A stretch of DNA of 64,000 nucleotides from Eutypa lata (Eukaryota; Ascomycota; Sordariomycetes; Xylariales; Diatrypaceae), in contig JAKULF010000006.1 in assembly GCA_022661535.1 (NCBI GenBank), forward strand, positions 3,653,001 to 3,717,000. The letters run 5' to 3'. Shown here in pieces: positions 32,516 through 45,453 of this stretch (position 1 is its first letter; each line of letters begins with the position of its first letter). The notes beneath the pieces were generated by a model. The model saw only the letters and a list, made by a program, of their open reading frames with translations. It ran no database searches and had not been told where the DNA came from. The position numbers and the translations under genes were made by a program.

Positions 32516-33366
32516 TTAACAGCACTCAAAGCAGCACTCCAGGCAATCGCAGCAGGCGTCGCAGGCGAAGCAGCAGCAGATGGTGGCGAGACACGCCTTG
32601 AGGCAGCTGTCGTTCGACTTGGACTCCTGCTGCGGCGGCGGCCCCGGCTGGTACATCATTTGTTGTTGTTGTGGTTGGCCCGGAGCCTGTCCGTAATATT
32701 GTCCCTGGGGAGGTCCGTAGGTCTATATTTTTATTCAAAATTAAAGGGGTTTCAGTCAGTACAATTGTGGATCGTGTCTAGAGCTGGATGTCTTTTCTTC
32801 AATGTCTTGGTACGTGGGATTTGCGCTAGAAGGGGGAGAATGGAGTGAATGTTGCGTGGGTGGAGGGGACGAGGGCGCCTGATTTAGGATATATGACGTG
32901 TAGTAGTAGGACACAGCATATGCCCTGAGTTCAGAACAAGATGGGAAGATTGCGACATTATGTTATTGCGCGATGTCTTCGTCTCGCCTCTCTCTCGATC
33001 TGACTTCGGCAGCTGGCGGGGTATATCATATCAATTGGAAGGGAGTCGGAACGCCGGCTCTTGGCATAACTATCCCAACGACCCAAACCAAGATGAATGA
33101 TGCATGTATGTATGTATTGGCATTGCGCATGTCAACTTGACAATGTACACCTTATCTTGTTTTAAGAAAGACCACGGAAGATGATTGCTTTTTCTCGACA
33201 AAAACAACAACAACAGCGTCTTTCATCGCGACGGATGTGGTGTCTCTCCCGTCAGGGTTATCCAGAATAAGGAAACGTAAGCAAAACGTACAGGCTGAGG
33301 CTGGTTCGGGTAACCGCCACCGTAGCCCTGGGGCGGGCCCTGGTTGTAGTAGTCATTGCTCGCCAT
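32516..33366 (-). CDS. CYSTM-type cysteine-rich tail protein
   Basis: Two exons (33292-33366 and 32516-32722) give a 93-residue protein. The N-terminal two thirds is Gly/Pro/Gln/Tyr-rich and disordered (MASNDYYNQGPPQGYGGGYP, then YYGQAPGQPQQQQMMYQ). The end is the CYSTM module, CLKACLATICCCFACDACCDCLECCFECC, a Cys-dense hydrophobic segment at the very C-terminus. Yeast relatives such as YBR016W and YDL012C have the same layout, are membrane-tethered by palmitoylated cysteines and are linked to stress responses. The intron is 569 nt, far longer than others in the window, and could hide a further short exon or regulatory RNA. The start is the only ATG that gives the conserved MxxNDYY opening. 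Confidence 0.85.
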
Positions 33367-35832
33367 CGTTTAGGTGATTGATTATGTGAGGTTGGGTTCC
33401 TGCGTGCGTCGCGAATCGATGTTAGTGGGTTGAGTTAAGTTGAGTTGAGTTGAGCTGAGGTCTTCTTCCTCGCGGATCATGCGATTGGGAAACCCGGCAA
33501 TTGCGCTTTTCAGCGTCGCGGCGGTCAACGGAACCAGAGGGAGAGACGAACCTTCTGTGAGGCTGATAGATAGCTAGCTCTTAGTGCTACCTATGTATGG
33601 AGGAGTTCTTGCGTGTTGGTGATGTTGATGATCTGACTAATTCGTAGAAATGATTAGTTATGTAGAAAAAGGTCGATTAGGCTTCCGAGGGGAGGTATTC
33701 ACTAACCAGCAACGTATGTCAGAAGACGGGAAAAGAAAGGTGAAGAATGAAAAGAAACGACGAGATGGTTGATTGATAGATTATGCGTTGTGTATGTGTA
33801 GGTAGGTCAGTACCTATATCCAGTCAGCGGCAACCGGCATTGGTTGCCAGCCTCTAACTACATACATACATTCACTGATACCTGGATTCGGTAAGGCTCT
33901 GTCATGCGTCCAGGCGTAGCGCATGGCTTATTTTAGATGGGCAGACAAGGGGGGGGGCTCGGCCATGTACTGATCCAGGTCTTCGTTCAAGAAAGCGGAT
34001 CAATCATGGCGCTCATGTGGATCACAACGTGTGCTACGTAAGCAATGGCTCCATGCGGGATTGCTGAAATAAAAGGCTTGTTATTGAATATTCTAGCCTT
34101 AAAGACGTTTAGGGGGTTTTGGTTGGGTTGGGTTTCTGGGTTTGAACTGGTTTCATCTACATGTAGGTAAGGTAACTATCGCTATAGCCATGTGGTGGTG
34201 GTATTTTTACTCATTAATCCTACGCCATCCTGAACGTGACCGGCCGGCCGGATTTGCGGCAATAATTGATGGTGTTGCGTTGTGTTGGTTGGTATAGTAA
34301 TTTACACATTTCATATTCATTCATTCATATGCTCTCATTCGTCTCTATTTGTCTTTTATCTTTAAGATGATGGGTGTCTATCCTGCTATCTTCAAACGCT
34401 GCAACCCTACACTGCACACACAGCATTCCTGCGCCCCAACTCAGCCACGCTCAATGCGTAGTTTCACAAGAGACCAAGTTGTTGCATTTTACTACTGTAG
34501 GGGGTATAATAATGAAGTAACATTGGAAGCAGAACGGTTTGGCCGACGACTCGTTCCTATCTACGTATTCCGGGTTTACCGTTTTGACTGCTCTAGCCTG
34601 GGTCGCAGTTGTGATTCCTGGGCACGGCAATTCGGCATTCCATTAGTACCCTAGTACCAGCTAAGCACTGAAATGTACATAAGTACAGCAGCAGAGACAC
34701 TTGCGGTGTCAAATCCAACTTCATTGTACACACTTCCTCCCCCCGTATCAGCTAATTATGCGACACGCAGATGAGATTGTGAACTACATTCGTTGCATGA
34801 GTTTCCATTGAATCTATTCTGTTCTTGAGCGTTCATATGCAACTAACATACGTTATAGAATACCTCTGGGTGATTTATAGAAGCTATACCTACTCCGTAA
34901 GCACACACGTCTTCACACATAGGTACCTACTTACGTATAAATAACGGACAGGGTAGCCACATGGCGAGGTTTTTAGTCTAATACGTGATTCCTATTATGA
35001 CAATCGGGATTTACTTGGTGATGATCTGGTGGTATACATTATTTAGGGGTCCCGCCGCTGCGTACCTCTTTTCCCTAACCAGCGTCTATTAATGAGGGCA
35101 ACTATATGCATGTCTAAGTATTAATTAACAACATTTTAAAACAGAACAGTCTAAAGAAGCCACAAGCGCTTTTCATCTTCAGCATGACGGCTAGGAACAT
35201 ATCCATGCTTACATGTAGGTGGTTAATTATGCAAATACATGGCTGAGGACATGGCTCGTAAGGCTGTGTACAATACAATACAGGCATAACCAACCCTTGC
35301 CTTAAGTAAGTTAAGAGATAATTCCCAGATCCCCGAAATCGACATTTAGCCTTGGCGCGGGGAAGGAGGAAGCTTGGTAAATAGTCCAGGAACATAACAA
35401 ACCTACCAATCTCGAGAATATATATTACTAAATCCCTACTTATTACTTCAGTACGCATGCCGTTGCTTCGATGGTTTTCGCTTGCATTGACTAAGTAGTT
35501 TACGTACTTAGGTTAGTATGTTCGTAGTTGTGATATATAAGGGCAACTTTTATAGACTACTACTATCTTAGAGCACATAGCCTGTCTCGTATTTTTTTAG
35601 GCGGTTCCTTTTTTAAAAAACATCCTCGGCTTCCCCCCAGCCTCCCTCTTTCTCTCCCTCAGTCTAAAACAAAATAAATACTTCGTGAGAGAGTGTCTAC
35701 AGTACTCATCTTTCGTTCTTTCGTTCGTCCCACTTTTCTTTTCAATATGTATAGATAGCGGTATTGCACCGCCAGGTACCCTGTGCTAGATAGAATAGAG
35801 GCTTGTCTTGTTCTCTCTCTCTCTCTCTATCT
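33367..35832. other. Intergenic DNA upstream of the CYSTM gene and downstream of abp1
   Basis: A GAGTT-rich tract (about 33425-33460) precedes the CYSTM start. A 101-codon plus-strand frame at 34349-34654 and a 114-codon minus-strand frame at 35114-35458 show no family signature and are not called. A (CT)n run lies at 35811-35829. Confidence 0.4.
35811..35829. repeat. (CT)n microsatellite in abp1 3' region
   Basis: A run of CT dinucleotides ends 4 bp before the abp1 stop codon on the minus-strand reading, i.e. at the very start of the 3' UTR. Confidence 0.8.
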
Positions 35833-38354
35833 CTACTGGTCCAGCTTCACATAGTTGGCCGGGAACAGGCCGGCCGCACCGTTGTAGTGACCGAACCACC
35901 AGTCTTCATCGGGGAATTCAAGGTTCATAACCTTGGCCCCTTCGGGGAAGCTTAATTCTGTAAACGATCAATTAGCAATTTTGGACTTCTGCCCCAGGGA
36001 CTCTATAGACGTACCGTTATCCTCAGCGGCCTCGTAGTCGAACTCAGCCGTAGCCGTAGGCCCAGCACCAGCAGCAGGCTCGGGCTCAGCCGCAGCAGGA
36101 GCGGGAGCGGGAGCGGGAGCAGGTGGGGCGGCAGCGGCAGGTGCGCCGGCCTCCTCGTCCTCGACAATTTCAACATAGTTGCTAGGGAACAGACCGATAT
36201 CACCACGGCTGTTGGTACCCATCCACCAATCATCATCCACCATGTCGATGTTGGTCACATACTCGCCCTCGCGCAATTCTATCTCGTTGTCCTCGGCCTT
36301 CTCATAGTCGTACTGGATAAGCGCACGCTTGCCACCGCTGGTACCAGCTGGCGCTTCCTCGACCTGAGCGTGACTGAATTGCTCCGTAGCAACGGCCGTG
36401 GCCGCTGCGCGAGGATCATACGCGTCCTCTTCGGCCGGTAAGTACTCCTCTCTGGGTGCCTCTTGTTCGATCGAACGGACGGGAAGAGCTCGCGGAGGCT
36501 CATGAGCCGGCTCGATTTCGGGTTCAGGCCCTCGAGGAACGGGGACAGCAACTCGAACAGGCGATGGCTCGCGTTCCTCCTCCTCCTCCTCATCAGTGAC
36601 CGGGGGTGGCCGAGGAGGCATTCCAGGCAAGGCAAATCCTCCAGACGGAGCGCCAGAAGTAGGTCGAGTGCCCATGGGTGGAGGCGGAGGTCCCGAGTCT
36701 TCCTCTTCTGCGGGCCTCGGAATGTTGCGAGTCGATGGTGCTATCGGCTGTGTCTCCTTGAAGCGATCGCGGATGGCGCTGACACTGCCGGATGGAGAGG
36801 CTGGTGCTTCTTGGCTCGTTACCGTGTCGCCAGTCTTTTGTCCAGTAATCCCGCGACCAAAAGATCCAGTCTGAACTGGAGCCCAGCTCTTGCCACTGTA
36901 TCCGCTTTGCCAACCTCCCTTACTTCCACTCGCTTGGGGTGAAATGTAGCTTCCGCTGGTCTGGGGCATAATAGGAGAAACTGCACGAGGAACTGACCCA
37001 CCCTGGGCCGCCTTCTTCTCAGCCCAGATCTGCGCCGGAGTCTTACCACCTTGGTCGGCAAAAGTTCTGCTGGCCGAACCGACGGGCGGTGCACCTGGAG
37101 CAGGAGTTGGGCCACTGAAACCATATGCTCCAGGAGTTGGGGCCTTGGTCCCAGTAAATGAAGATGCCCCAGACCATTTCTTGGCAACCTTTGGCTTAGG
37201 CAGCTCGGTTAAACGCTCAGCCTGGTGGAACGCGGCTTTCCGCTCTGCAAGAGATAGCTGAGGTTCATCGGGCTCGGGTGCTGACTGCGGTGCAGATGGT
37301 GGCTGTGATCGAGCTTTGATGGCCTCAATATCAACCTTCCCTACAGGTTCGTAGGCTCCCTTCACTGGTGCAGGCCTGTCATCTTGTTTTTCTCTTGCAG
37401 ATGCTCGAATGGCTCCAATGTCAATCTTTCCTACTGGCTGGTAAGACCCCCCGATGACATCAGAACGGGATGGCTCCCCTCGGGCGGCACCGTTGAATCT
37501 TGAAGGCTCTTGTTTTTGGCTTGTCAACTCGGCCATGTTGACCTTGGTGGGCTTGTATGCCGACTCGACCTTCTGGATCTCAGACCTAGTAACTGGGGGT
37601 GCATCGTCACCCCAGCCATCGCCGTCATTCTTGTTTCTTAGGTTTGCATTTCGTGCGGCGACTATAGGGTTGAAGGAGCTAGACCCCGATGCCGAAGCAA
37701 ACACGGGCTTCGTCTTGACAGGTGGGGGTGCTCCACCAGCCTTTACAGGTGCGCTGCCTCCAGCCGTATACTTGGAGCCGGATGCATCGGCTACCTTCTG
37801 GAGGATATTTGCAGGTTCGAGGTCAGTATCGGAGCGAGCGGTGATTTGTACGTGGTATCCCTGCTTCTAGTCAGCATTTTCTCCTTCAATCTGTCGCATT
37901 GGATTTCCATACGTGGAGAACTTTAGTAACAGCATTGAGATGGCTTGTGAAGTAACCTTTTGTCCTCTCAGGGACACCTCCTCCGCACTGATGCTCCGTT
38001 AGTTACGATATACTATGGCCTGCATTCAAGAGGAATACAAACCCATGCTATCAGAGCGTGCTTAGGTAGACCGGTGTTAGGGTCTTTAATCTTGAGGAAA
38101 GCGAACTGGACACGTCCCTCGCTGAAATCTTCATTTAGCTCCTCTAACTCGCCCTCGCCAGTTGATTGAACTTTCAGAACACTCTCCTTGTTTCCGCTAT
38201 CCTGAAAAGCATTAACAAGGGGAGCTTGAACGTAGAAAAGGGCCCAAGAAGCATGTGTCGAAGAGCTTCCAGCGGGCGGGGCAGGGGCGTTGACGACTGC
38301 GTTATAGCTGCTTCGGATCGAAGGCCCGTTGACGGAGAGGTTCAACGATGCCAT
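35833..38354 (-). CDS. abp1: Abp1-family actin-binding protein (ADF-H plus two SH3 domains)
   Basis: Four exons (38043-38354, 37913-37987, 36015-37866, 35833-35957) give 787 residues. An N-terminal ADF/cofilin-homology domain (about 1-140: MASLNLSVNGPSIRSSYNAVV...ALIAWCGGGVPERTKGYFTSHLNAV) binds F-actin. It is followed by a long Pro/Ala/Glu-rich disordered region, with repeats YxPVGKxDIxAIxA near 210-245, PPPPPMGTRP and RPPPV stretches. Two C-terminal SH3 domains follow (ALIQYDYEKAEDNEIELREGEYV...GLFPSNYV and AEFDYEAAEDNELSFPEGAKV...GLFPANYVKLDQ). The last intron splits the second SH3 domain. Abp1 acts at cortical actin patches, activating Arp2/3 and recruiting endocytic kinases and scission factors through its SH3 domains. 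It is divergent with iec1. Confidence 0.95.
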
Positions 38355-39642
38355 GATTAAGAGGTATGTGTTGCTGTATAGAACAACTATGGCTTATCCT
38401 CACGATAATGTAGTTGAGTCGGTGTGAATGAAAATAGACAAAAGTTGAAACTTTCAAATGGTGGTTGGCTGAGGTGGCAGGTGGGGGTGATGTCAGAGCC
38501 TAAGCAGCTTCGCTGTCGGATTCAGCTCAGGGACTGGAACACAGCGGGGACAGGCAATACTAGTAACTGGAGCTAGTAGTTACTTCAAGTACTTGTAACT
38601 TCCAAATTTCACCTCAATCTCTTCTTGAGAGATATGATGTAGTTATAGCGATAAAAGATGTGGAAGTTAATTTGTTTTTTAAATAATTTGAAAATTAAAA
38701 TTTACGTGATATATGACACAACCGAGAACACATATATGCACACGTGCATACATCAGATTGGGATATTGGAGACAATGAACATTTTTATGTTATGTATGTA
38801 GGTCAGTGGTGGTCAGGTATCCATCATCAACGTCAAGATACATGTACTTATTGTTTACGAAGTACGAAGAACGACGTGAGCTGGTTATGTCTGTTTTAGC
38901 GTCTGGTGCTGTTACTAAAATGTAGGATCAGATGGGGCTGTGAACCACTGGTCTTTTGGCTAGATGGAACATTCTAAAAGAATTACGGAATCATAGTGGG
39001 CTTTCCTTTCTTTAGCTGGCTAGCCTTGTATTTGATGAACTGTACGAAGTAGCTGCATGGTAAGATTTGGTGTATAAACATGAACTTCATAACCTGTCGT
39101 CGTATTGAAGATACGAAATACGATGGTGTAGATGTAAAAAATGAGGCGATTAGATAAACACCCCAGATTCTCTCATGATATCTAACTTCGAAGTAGAGGC
39201 TAGAGGCTAACTAGATCTATGAATGCAATACACCCACCCCACTAAAACCTTAGATACCCCCTTCCTTTCGCGTCGCATTCCCTTATCACTTTGAGCTTCT
39301 AAGGCTACCCAATTGACAAGTTGTATTTGCGACACAATCAGATTTGCCAGCCTCGTCAGCCCATATTTGTTTTCCTTAGAGCCAACTTTCTAGTTACTAT
39401 CAGATACCGTCTCTCATATTTACTTAGTCACCACACTTCTGAATACCTTCCCTTTATCATCATCACTACCATCACCACCATCACCACCCCTACGACCTCC
39501 ATCACTATCACAATTCTACATTGACCTTGACGACGAACTTGTAGTGAATATCTAAAATTAACCTTTGGCCCCTTAACTCAACCGCTTCCATCAGCGTGAC
39601 TTCCACCAGCCGACCGTGTAGTTCTGGTCTAAAATCGGCACA
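38355..39642. promoter_or_regulatory. Divergent upstream region of abp1 and iec1
   Basis: This is a 1.3-kb non-coding interval. Pyrimidine-rich stretches and an (ATCACC)n-like run (about 39455-39515) precede iec1. No specific operator was recognised. Confidence 0.45.
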
Positions 39643-40949
39643 ATGGTCTTATTGGCCGATTCCGACTTATCATCGGAGATCAGCTCGTTGGATTCAGATT
39701 CTCCCGAGCCTGGAAATGATTTCGACGACTCCACCATTGCCGACGAACCTATCCTACCCCCGTTCAAGCGGCAGAAGCTCGGTGACGGGTCGAGGGCCTC
39801 ATCTTCAGTACACGTAGAGCCGGAGCCAGAACCCGAAGAAGAAGAAAATGATCTCGATGGCGACATATCGTCGGACACATCAGGCGACGTACCGAATTCG
39901 CCCATCAACGCGAAACTCGACGAGGAAGAGTTTCAAGAGCAGGTTACACATTGCGCCTGGGATGGATGCCAGGCCGGCGATCTAAGCAACATGGACAGAT
40001 TGGTCGAGCATATCCACAACGACCATATCGAAAGCCGACAGAAGAAGTACACCTGCGAATGGAATGGATGCCCCAGAAAGAGCATGCCACACGCCAGTGG
40101 ATATGCCCTCAAAGCTCACATGAGAAGTCACACAAGGGAGAAGCCCTTCTATTGCTATTTGCCTGGTATGGAACACTAATCACCCTGCTCGAGGTCAATT
40201 ATCTCCATACCGTCTACTAACCTCATCTAGAATGCGATCGCGCTTTCACAAGATCCGACGCACTAGCTAAGCACATGCGAACCGTCCACGAAACCGAAGC
40301 GCTACGACCGTCCGACCCAGTCCCTAAATCTATGCAGTCGCACGGAGGCACGAAAGGCAAGCAGCTGAAAATCGTCCTCAAGACGCCGCAGTCCCACGCG
40401 ACGAGCCAGGACGACGGCGCCGACGACGCCGACGGCAACGATGACATAGGCGCCGAGTTCTTCACGCCCTTGACCGAGCAGCAAGGCTTCACGAGCAAGG
40501 AGCTAGCCCTAGACACCGGGTCGCTCTTGAAGATCTGCATCGCGAACGTCAAGTGGGCCACGAAAGAGGGCGAATCCCTCCGCAAGGAATGCAAGGAGCT
40601 ACAACAGGTGTACAAGAAAGAGTGGCTGGAGAAGGAGGTCCTCGTCGATCAGGTTGCCCAAGTCGAAGAGGATTACTGGACACGGCGTCAGGCGGTCCTA
40701 GCGGCCGAGGCGCGGCTGGCGAAGGCCGAGGCCGAGTTGGCGGCGAAGACGGAGCGGGCGATAGGCTCCGTCGAAGATGATGACCAGATCACCATCGATG
40801 CCCGGGAGGCTGCGGAGGATGCTGAAGACGAGGCCATGGCTCAGGAGGCCGCAGACGAGGCCGCAGACGAGGCTGCAGACGAGGCTGCAGATGAGGCCAT
40901 GGAGGAAGCCATGGAAGAGGAAGCCGTAGAAGAAGCTACCGAGGATTAA
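39643..40949 (+). CDS. iec1: INO80-complex C2H2 zinc-finger subunit, Iec1-like
   Basis: Two exons (39643-40165 and 40231-40949) give 413 residues. An acidic N-terminus (SDLSSEISSLDSDSPEPGNDFDD and EPEPEEEENDLDGD) leads to three or four zinc fingers: CAWDGCQAGDLSNMDRLVEHIHNDH, CEWNGCPRKSMPHASGYALKAHMRSH and, across the intron, CYLPECDRAFTRSDALAKHMRTVH. A basic LKIVLKTPQ stretch and a coiled coil (about 300-375) follow, then a strongly acidic tail with the tandem unit ADEA repeated about four times. This layout matches Schizosaccharomyces Iec1, a subunit of the INO80 chromatin remodeller in the nucleus. It is a core gene, paired head-to-head with abp1. Confidence 0.85.
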
Positions 40950-41330
40950 CTACCTTGGTATTTCCGTCCGTTAAGGCTAAGCATCCTAGCTAGTAGGGGT
41001 CTATTAATGAAAGTCGATAGGGGCCCACGATGTTGCAGAGTGCAATGGACGAGCGTATCACACACAAGAATTCGCATGAGATAAGACGAGCTTTGGCCTA
41101 TCTGGGAGCTAGTCAAAAGGTGCATGGTTGGAGGGAGTGCATCATTGTAATACGGGGTTTAAATCGCCCACATCGGGGGGCGTCATAAAATCCAAACATA
41201 GAGGCGTCTAATTTATACCAGGGATGGGGCAGGTCTCTGCAAGCAGCGTTGGTGTTTTGCGCGTCAGTCGGTTAGCGAGACCACAAAAATTCGATGGGTT
41301 TACCTAATTTACCTATCTATGTACTCTCAT

Positions 41331-41360
41331 GCTTTGCTTTGCTTTGCTTTGCTTTGCTTT
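41331..41360. repeat. (GCTTT)6 pentanucleotide repeat
   Basis: Six perfect tandem copies in the 3' flank of iec1. Confidence 0.9.
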
Positions 41361-44300
41361 GTGAAGATATCTCCTACCATTTGCCTCTAGTTCATTGGGC
41401 ATAAGCTCCAGCCCCTCAGGGTAAACGATCGTCACCAGCAGGCAGGCAATCTCACCCCTTTTCATACAATTCAAGCGTCATATTGATAGCCGGTTTCTTT
41501 TCGAACACTTGAGAATATCTATGCTTTGGTAGGCATCTATCTATCCACCATACACAAGCCGCCGCGTGATCCCATCACGCGTATCCAACACCTAAATTAA
41601 GCTATTCGCTAATCTTCTCTCTGTAACTCCAAACTGACTGGCTGTACCGTTTTTAATGTCCAGTGTATGGGACCGAATTCCGACACTGCTATTTACATAC
41701 GTCCCTCCCGCATGGCAGTTGCAGTGATATATTGTGCAACGTATCTAATCCAAAACCAATAGGTACAGTCCCTTGACGCCCGCCACAAAATATTGAGCGT
41801 CTACTGGACCCATTGCTTATGATTGGTTGGTGCTGGACACGTGGATGTACACATGTACGTTATGGTTGTTGCTACTGTATCGTTGTGCGCACAAGAGCCG
41901 ATGCGGGCCACAGGGCATAGTGTGGGGGAAGCCTTCGTCTCTGCAGGCTGCCACGATATCTCAGGTGGCTTGGATTGGCTTGCTGGCTAGCTGGTTGGCT
42001 GTCTCTGGTCAATATAATTACTACCACCACTACCTATCATATGCCGTGTTATTATCGCCGTTGTTATTTTCATCGTTGCCCTTAGGTGACGCAGAGGTGT
42101 AACTAGCGATCGCAACGTCATGTCACTACCGCGTGTGCTATATTCCCCTGTCCGTGTTGGGTGCACACGTGCCATACAGTCAGAATACCGGCGGCTACTC
42201 TCTGTCTAATAGATGCAGGGAGCCGCGCTGAAGTATGGTGATTCAATGTGTATACAATGATATGAGAGACCAATCCCGCCACATGGAAATCGGCAGGAGA
42301 TCTAACTATGTGGCGAAAGTCTTCGTGGTGATATTATTACTTCGCTGAAATAAAGTGGAAGATCAAATATGACACGACACTTCATCATCTATAACGCATA
42401 TTTTCCTGGGGCGGTCATCGATTGGAACTGTGCTGCGCTGGACAGCCTCGATTATCCGCCATTCGTGTTTTGGCTACAAGTTAAGAAAAGAAAAAGAAAA
42501 AAAGAAGAGAAAGAGATAAGCAAATAGGGCGAAACACATATTATACGAATAGACTACGTAGGTGAGTTTTGTGACATAGGTTGGTATTTACACTTACTAT
42601 CTCAATTGGTACGAATAATATCACTTTGTAATTTTTTATTAGGATTCTGGCAATCCACTGAGTCACGGTACTAAGTGACAATCATATAAGGTTGTGTAAG
42701 ATGGCTAGCTACCGAGCGAACAATATTCCACTTTTGCTTCAGTAGCAATGTTGTACTTGCATTCAGTTCTGTCACCCACCATTCTATCACATGGACGGTT
42801 CAGGGGTAACATTGTCATCCTGATCACGTGGTATCTCTTTTTCATTCGGACAACATAAATCTGGAAGGCATTGCCAAAACTAATATTGCTGTCGAAATGA
42901 TAGAAATGTGACATACGTAACATAGAAAGAGGATCTAGGAAGCTTATCGAAAGTTTCTGAACATACCATGCCAATACCCGAATAAATGCTCGTTTCGAAA
43001 CATATAGTCCATCTAGGCAACTCGCTCTATGTCGTTGATGAAAGGCAGATTAGGGCATATTTTGATACCTTCGAGAATATAAAAAAATTAAAAGTTGTTA
43101 AACATTGCGAAATCCTAGTTATGATTTTTGGTGAATGCTTGATATATACTGTTTCAACAGGAACATGCTCCATTGGCAGGACATGTGGTTCTCGCCTTCA
43201 ATATAATATGGTCCTTTACTCATTATTATGTGTACCATATTAAGGATTGGAGTTGTCAAACTATGGAAAAAGCTTTAAGTATAGACCATTTCGGGATGGC
43301 ACTACAAGATGGTATCATCGGCATCCTTGGGAAGCACCGCCTAACTAGGGGAACCTCGTGTTAAAACATGGAGGAGATAGCAAGTTAAAGAATTTCCGGT
43401 CCGTTCCGAAAAGCCCATGCGGATACTACCTAGACAAGTTGAACGGGCGTTCCTATTCTATTCCAAAGTTCCGTCTAAGACTGATGGCGCGTACAAGTTC
43501 AGGGAACCAGGAGCCCCTGTGATCTTGGCAAACCAGAGCCCCACATCAACAGGGGGAAAAGCCACACCTTATTCACACTTCTGACTATAACTCGTCCCAT
43601 ATATGCTGACGAAGTGATATAATTCAGGTCGTACAATACATCATTAGTCGACTTCTCCACTGAGTGTTGATTACTGAGAACGCAGTGAACAATCTCGGCA
43701 AACGACTGACTCGTAAATGGGCTATTGTTTTACTCTAAGCTGCGATTTCTACGTCATGGGAACTCGCGGTTAGAGTAGGGATTCGCATCAAAGCCAAGGC
43801 TTTATCTACCCACAACCCATTCCTTGTAAGTAGCTTAATTCTGAACAAGAATACAGCAGGATATTGCATATCATTGTTGGTATCACGCAACATACATATC
43901 TATTACGATTCATACAGGTCAACACGTTAGATCTATGCTGGTCTTCAACATGGGCTTCGAACTATTATTAGACGCCAATCCAGGAACTCGATGGGATCTA
44001 GAACTCTACATGCCCATGTTACTTCCATGGCATTACACTTCAGATATCATTTAAGCTTTATTCAACGAAGCCTTGGGTAGCCACCCGGGATCAGCCTTCC
44101 TTCTCCACTCACTTCACAGCCATAGCAGCGCTACAATTGCAGTGTTTGGTTTACTAAGTTATAATTCGGAGGCGATCAGTGATCCAATTATATGCTACAA
44201 ATGCTGATGCCATCTAGAGGTCCGCCAGCACCTTGCTCGCCTGTTGTTCAACAGGGACGGGTATAGTAACCTGTGCGTATATAGCCTCCTGGGTTCTGTT

Positions 44301-45104
44301 CGACCCTGATACTCATCGTATACGAGAGAATAGTTCGGTGTAACTATCTCAAGACGGACGATGCCATCACCTGAGTTTAGAATTCCATATTTCGACCTTG
44401 AATACCCCTGAGGTCATGGGCTAAGCCTCTAGCCACATAGTATAACCGCTGACGCAAAATATACGGCAATATAAATAATAAATTTAGTTAATGGATCGGT
44501 CCTCTTAGTAGAATAATGCACCAAGTAAACGAACCAGACAGTATTAAGAGTATTAAGCGAACTATATAGTATGAGACGACAATACGAACTCTGGTTAGAT
44601 TTGGATTGATCAATATCTAATATGCGATTTTCGCAACACATTAGGCCCCTCGCTACTATTGGTTGACAGGCTACACTTCATGCATGCATGGGGAATGTAA
44701 CCTTATTTGTTTTTGGGGATATCCGTTGACGTAGATTCTACTCCATCTCATTCAATTTGGGAGCTTTGAATGGTTGGAGGAGGCATAAATTCTCCTTTGT
44801 TTTATAGATTGGGCCGGCTAAATTGCATGTTCGGTATATGCAGGTACAATGAAACGGGATATCACGGGATGCTGAGCCTTTGTTGTTCGGCCGTCTTGTA
44901 ACACCCGCATAATCCAACAATCCTTCCTTTCTTTGCGCGCTGGCAACGCATTGGACCAACATGATGTATACGTACAATCATCCCTGGTATGATAAATACC
45001 AAACTGTAAACTGTAAAAAACAGCATGATGTGTTTATAACCGTTGAATCGTCTCATACATTAGTATCACTTTCTCATAAATAATACTCCTTTAGGAATCC
45101 GCTA

Positions 45105-45335
45105 TTAGGTGGCAGTGAAGGTTCTCTGGTGGATACAATCCACCAGCAGCTAGAAGCTACACAGGGGTTGAGCAACTGGATATGCTTTGTCACTTCTAAG
45201 CACTACGAGTAAGGGGGCTACACCCCTTATTCAGAGCCCTTTACGGGCTTCTACGTACGATCGTTGGGGGGTACTTTCAGTAGTGATCTTTGTCACCGAT
45301 GTTCACTATAAGAGGGCTGCCAAACCCCCCTAAAC
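45105..45335. repeat. Possible solo-LTR fragment
   Basis: A compact GC-normal stretch rich in short hairpins (CTGGTGGAT-ACA-ATCCACCAG near 45134; AGCCC-TTTA-CGGGCT near 45235) has the texture of fungal Copia LTRs. No partner repeat or target duplication was found in the window, so this is tentative. Confidence 0.25.
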
Positions 45336-45453
45336 AGCTGCTCGTTAATGGGAACAATAGGCTTTAGATATAAGCATACCACTGTCTTTACTTCACCCCG
45401 CCTTCCACTTTGGAAGCAATAGCTACGCAAACCTGAAAACCTCATTCTTAACG

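Larger units (their letters stand above)
40950..45453. other. Gene-poor 4.5-kb region
   Basis: No frame here carries a family signature. Candidate frames (41827-42102 plus, 42705-42974 minus, 42986-43243 plus) are short and unsupported. It contains a (GCTTT)n array at 41331-41360, a purine-rich run near 42480-42520, and an LTR-like fragment near 45105-45335. Confidence 0.45.

Noticed and set aside
34349..34654. 101-codon plus-strand frame as a gene
   Set aside because: There is no domain, signal peptide, splice partner or biased composition to support it.
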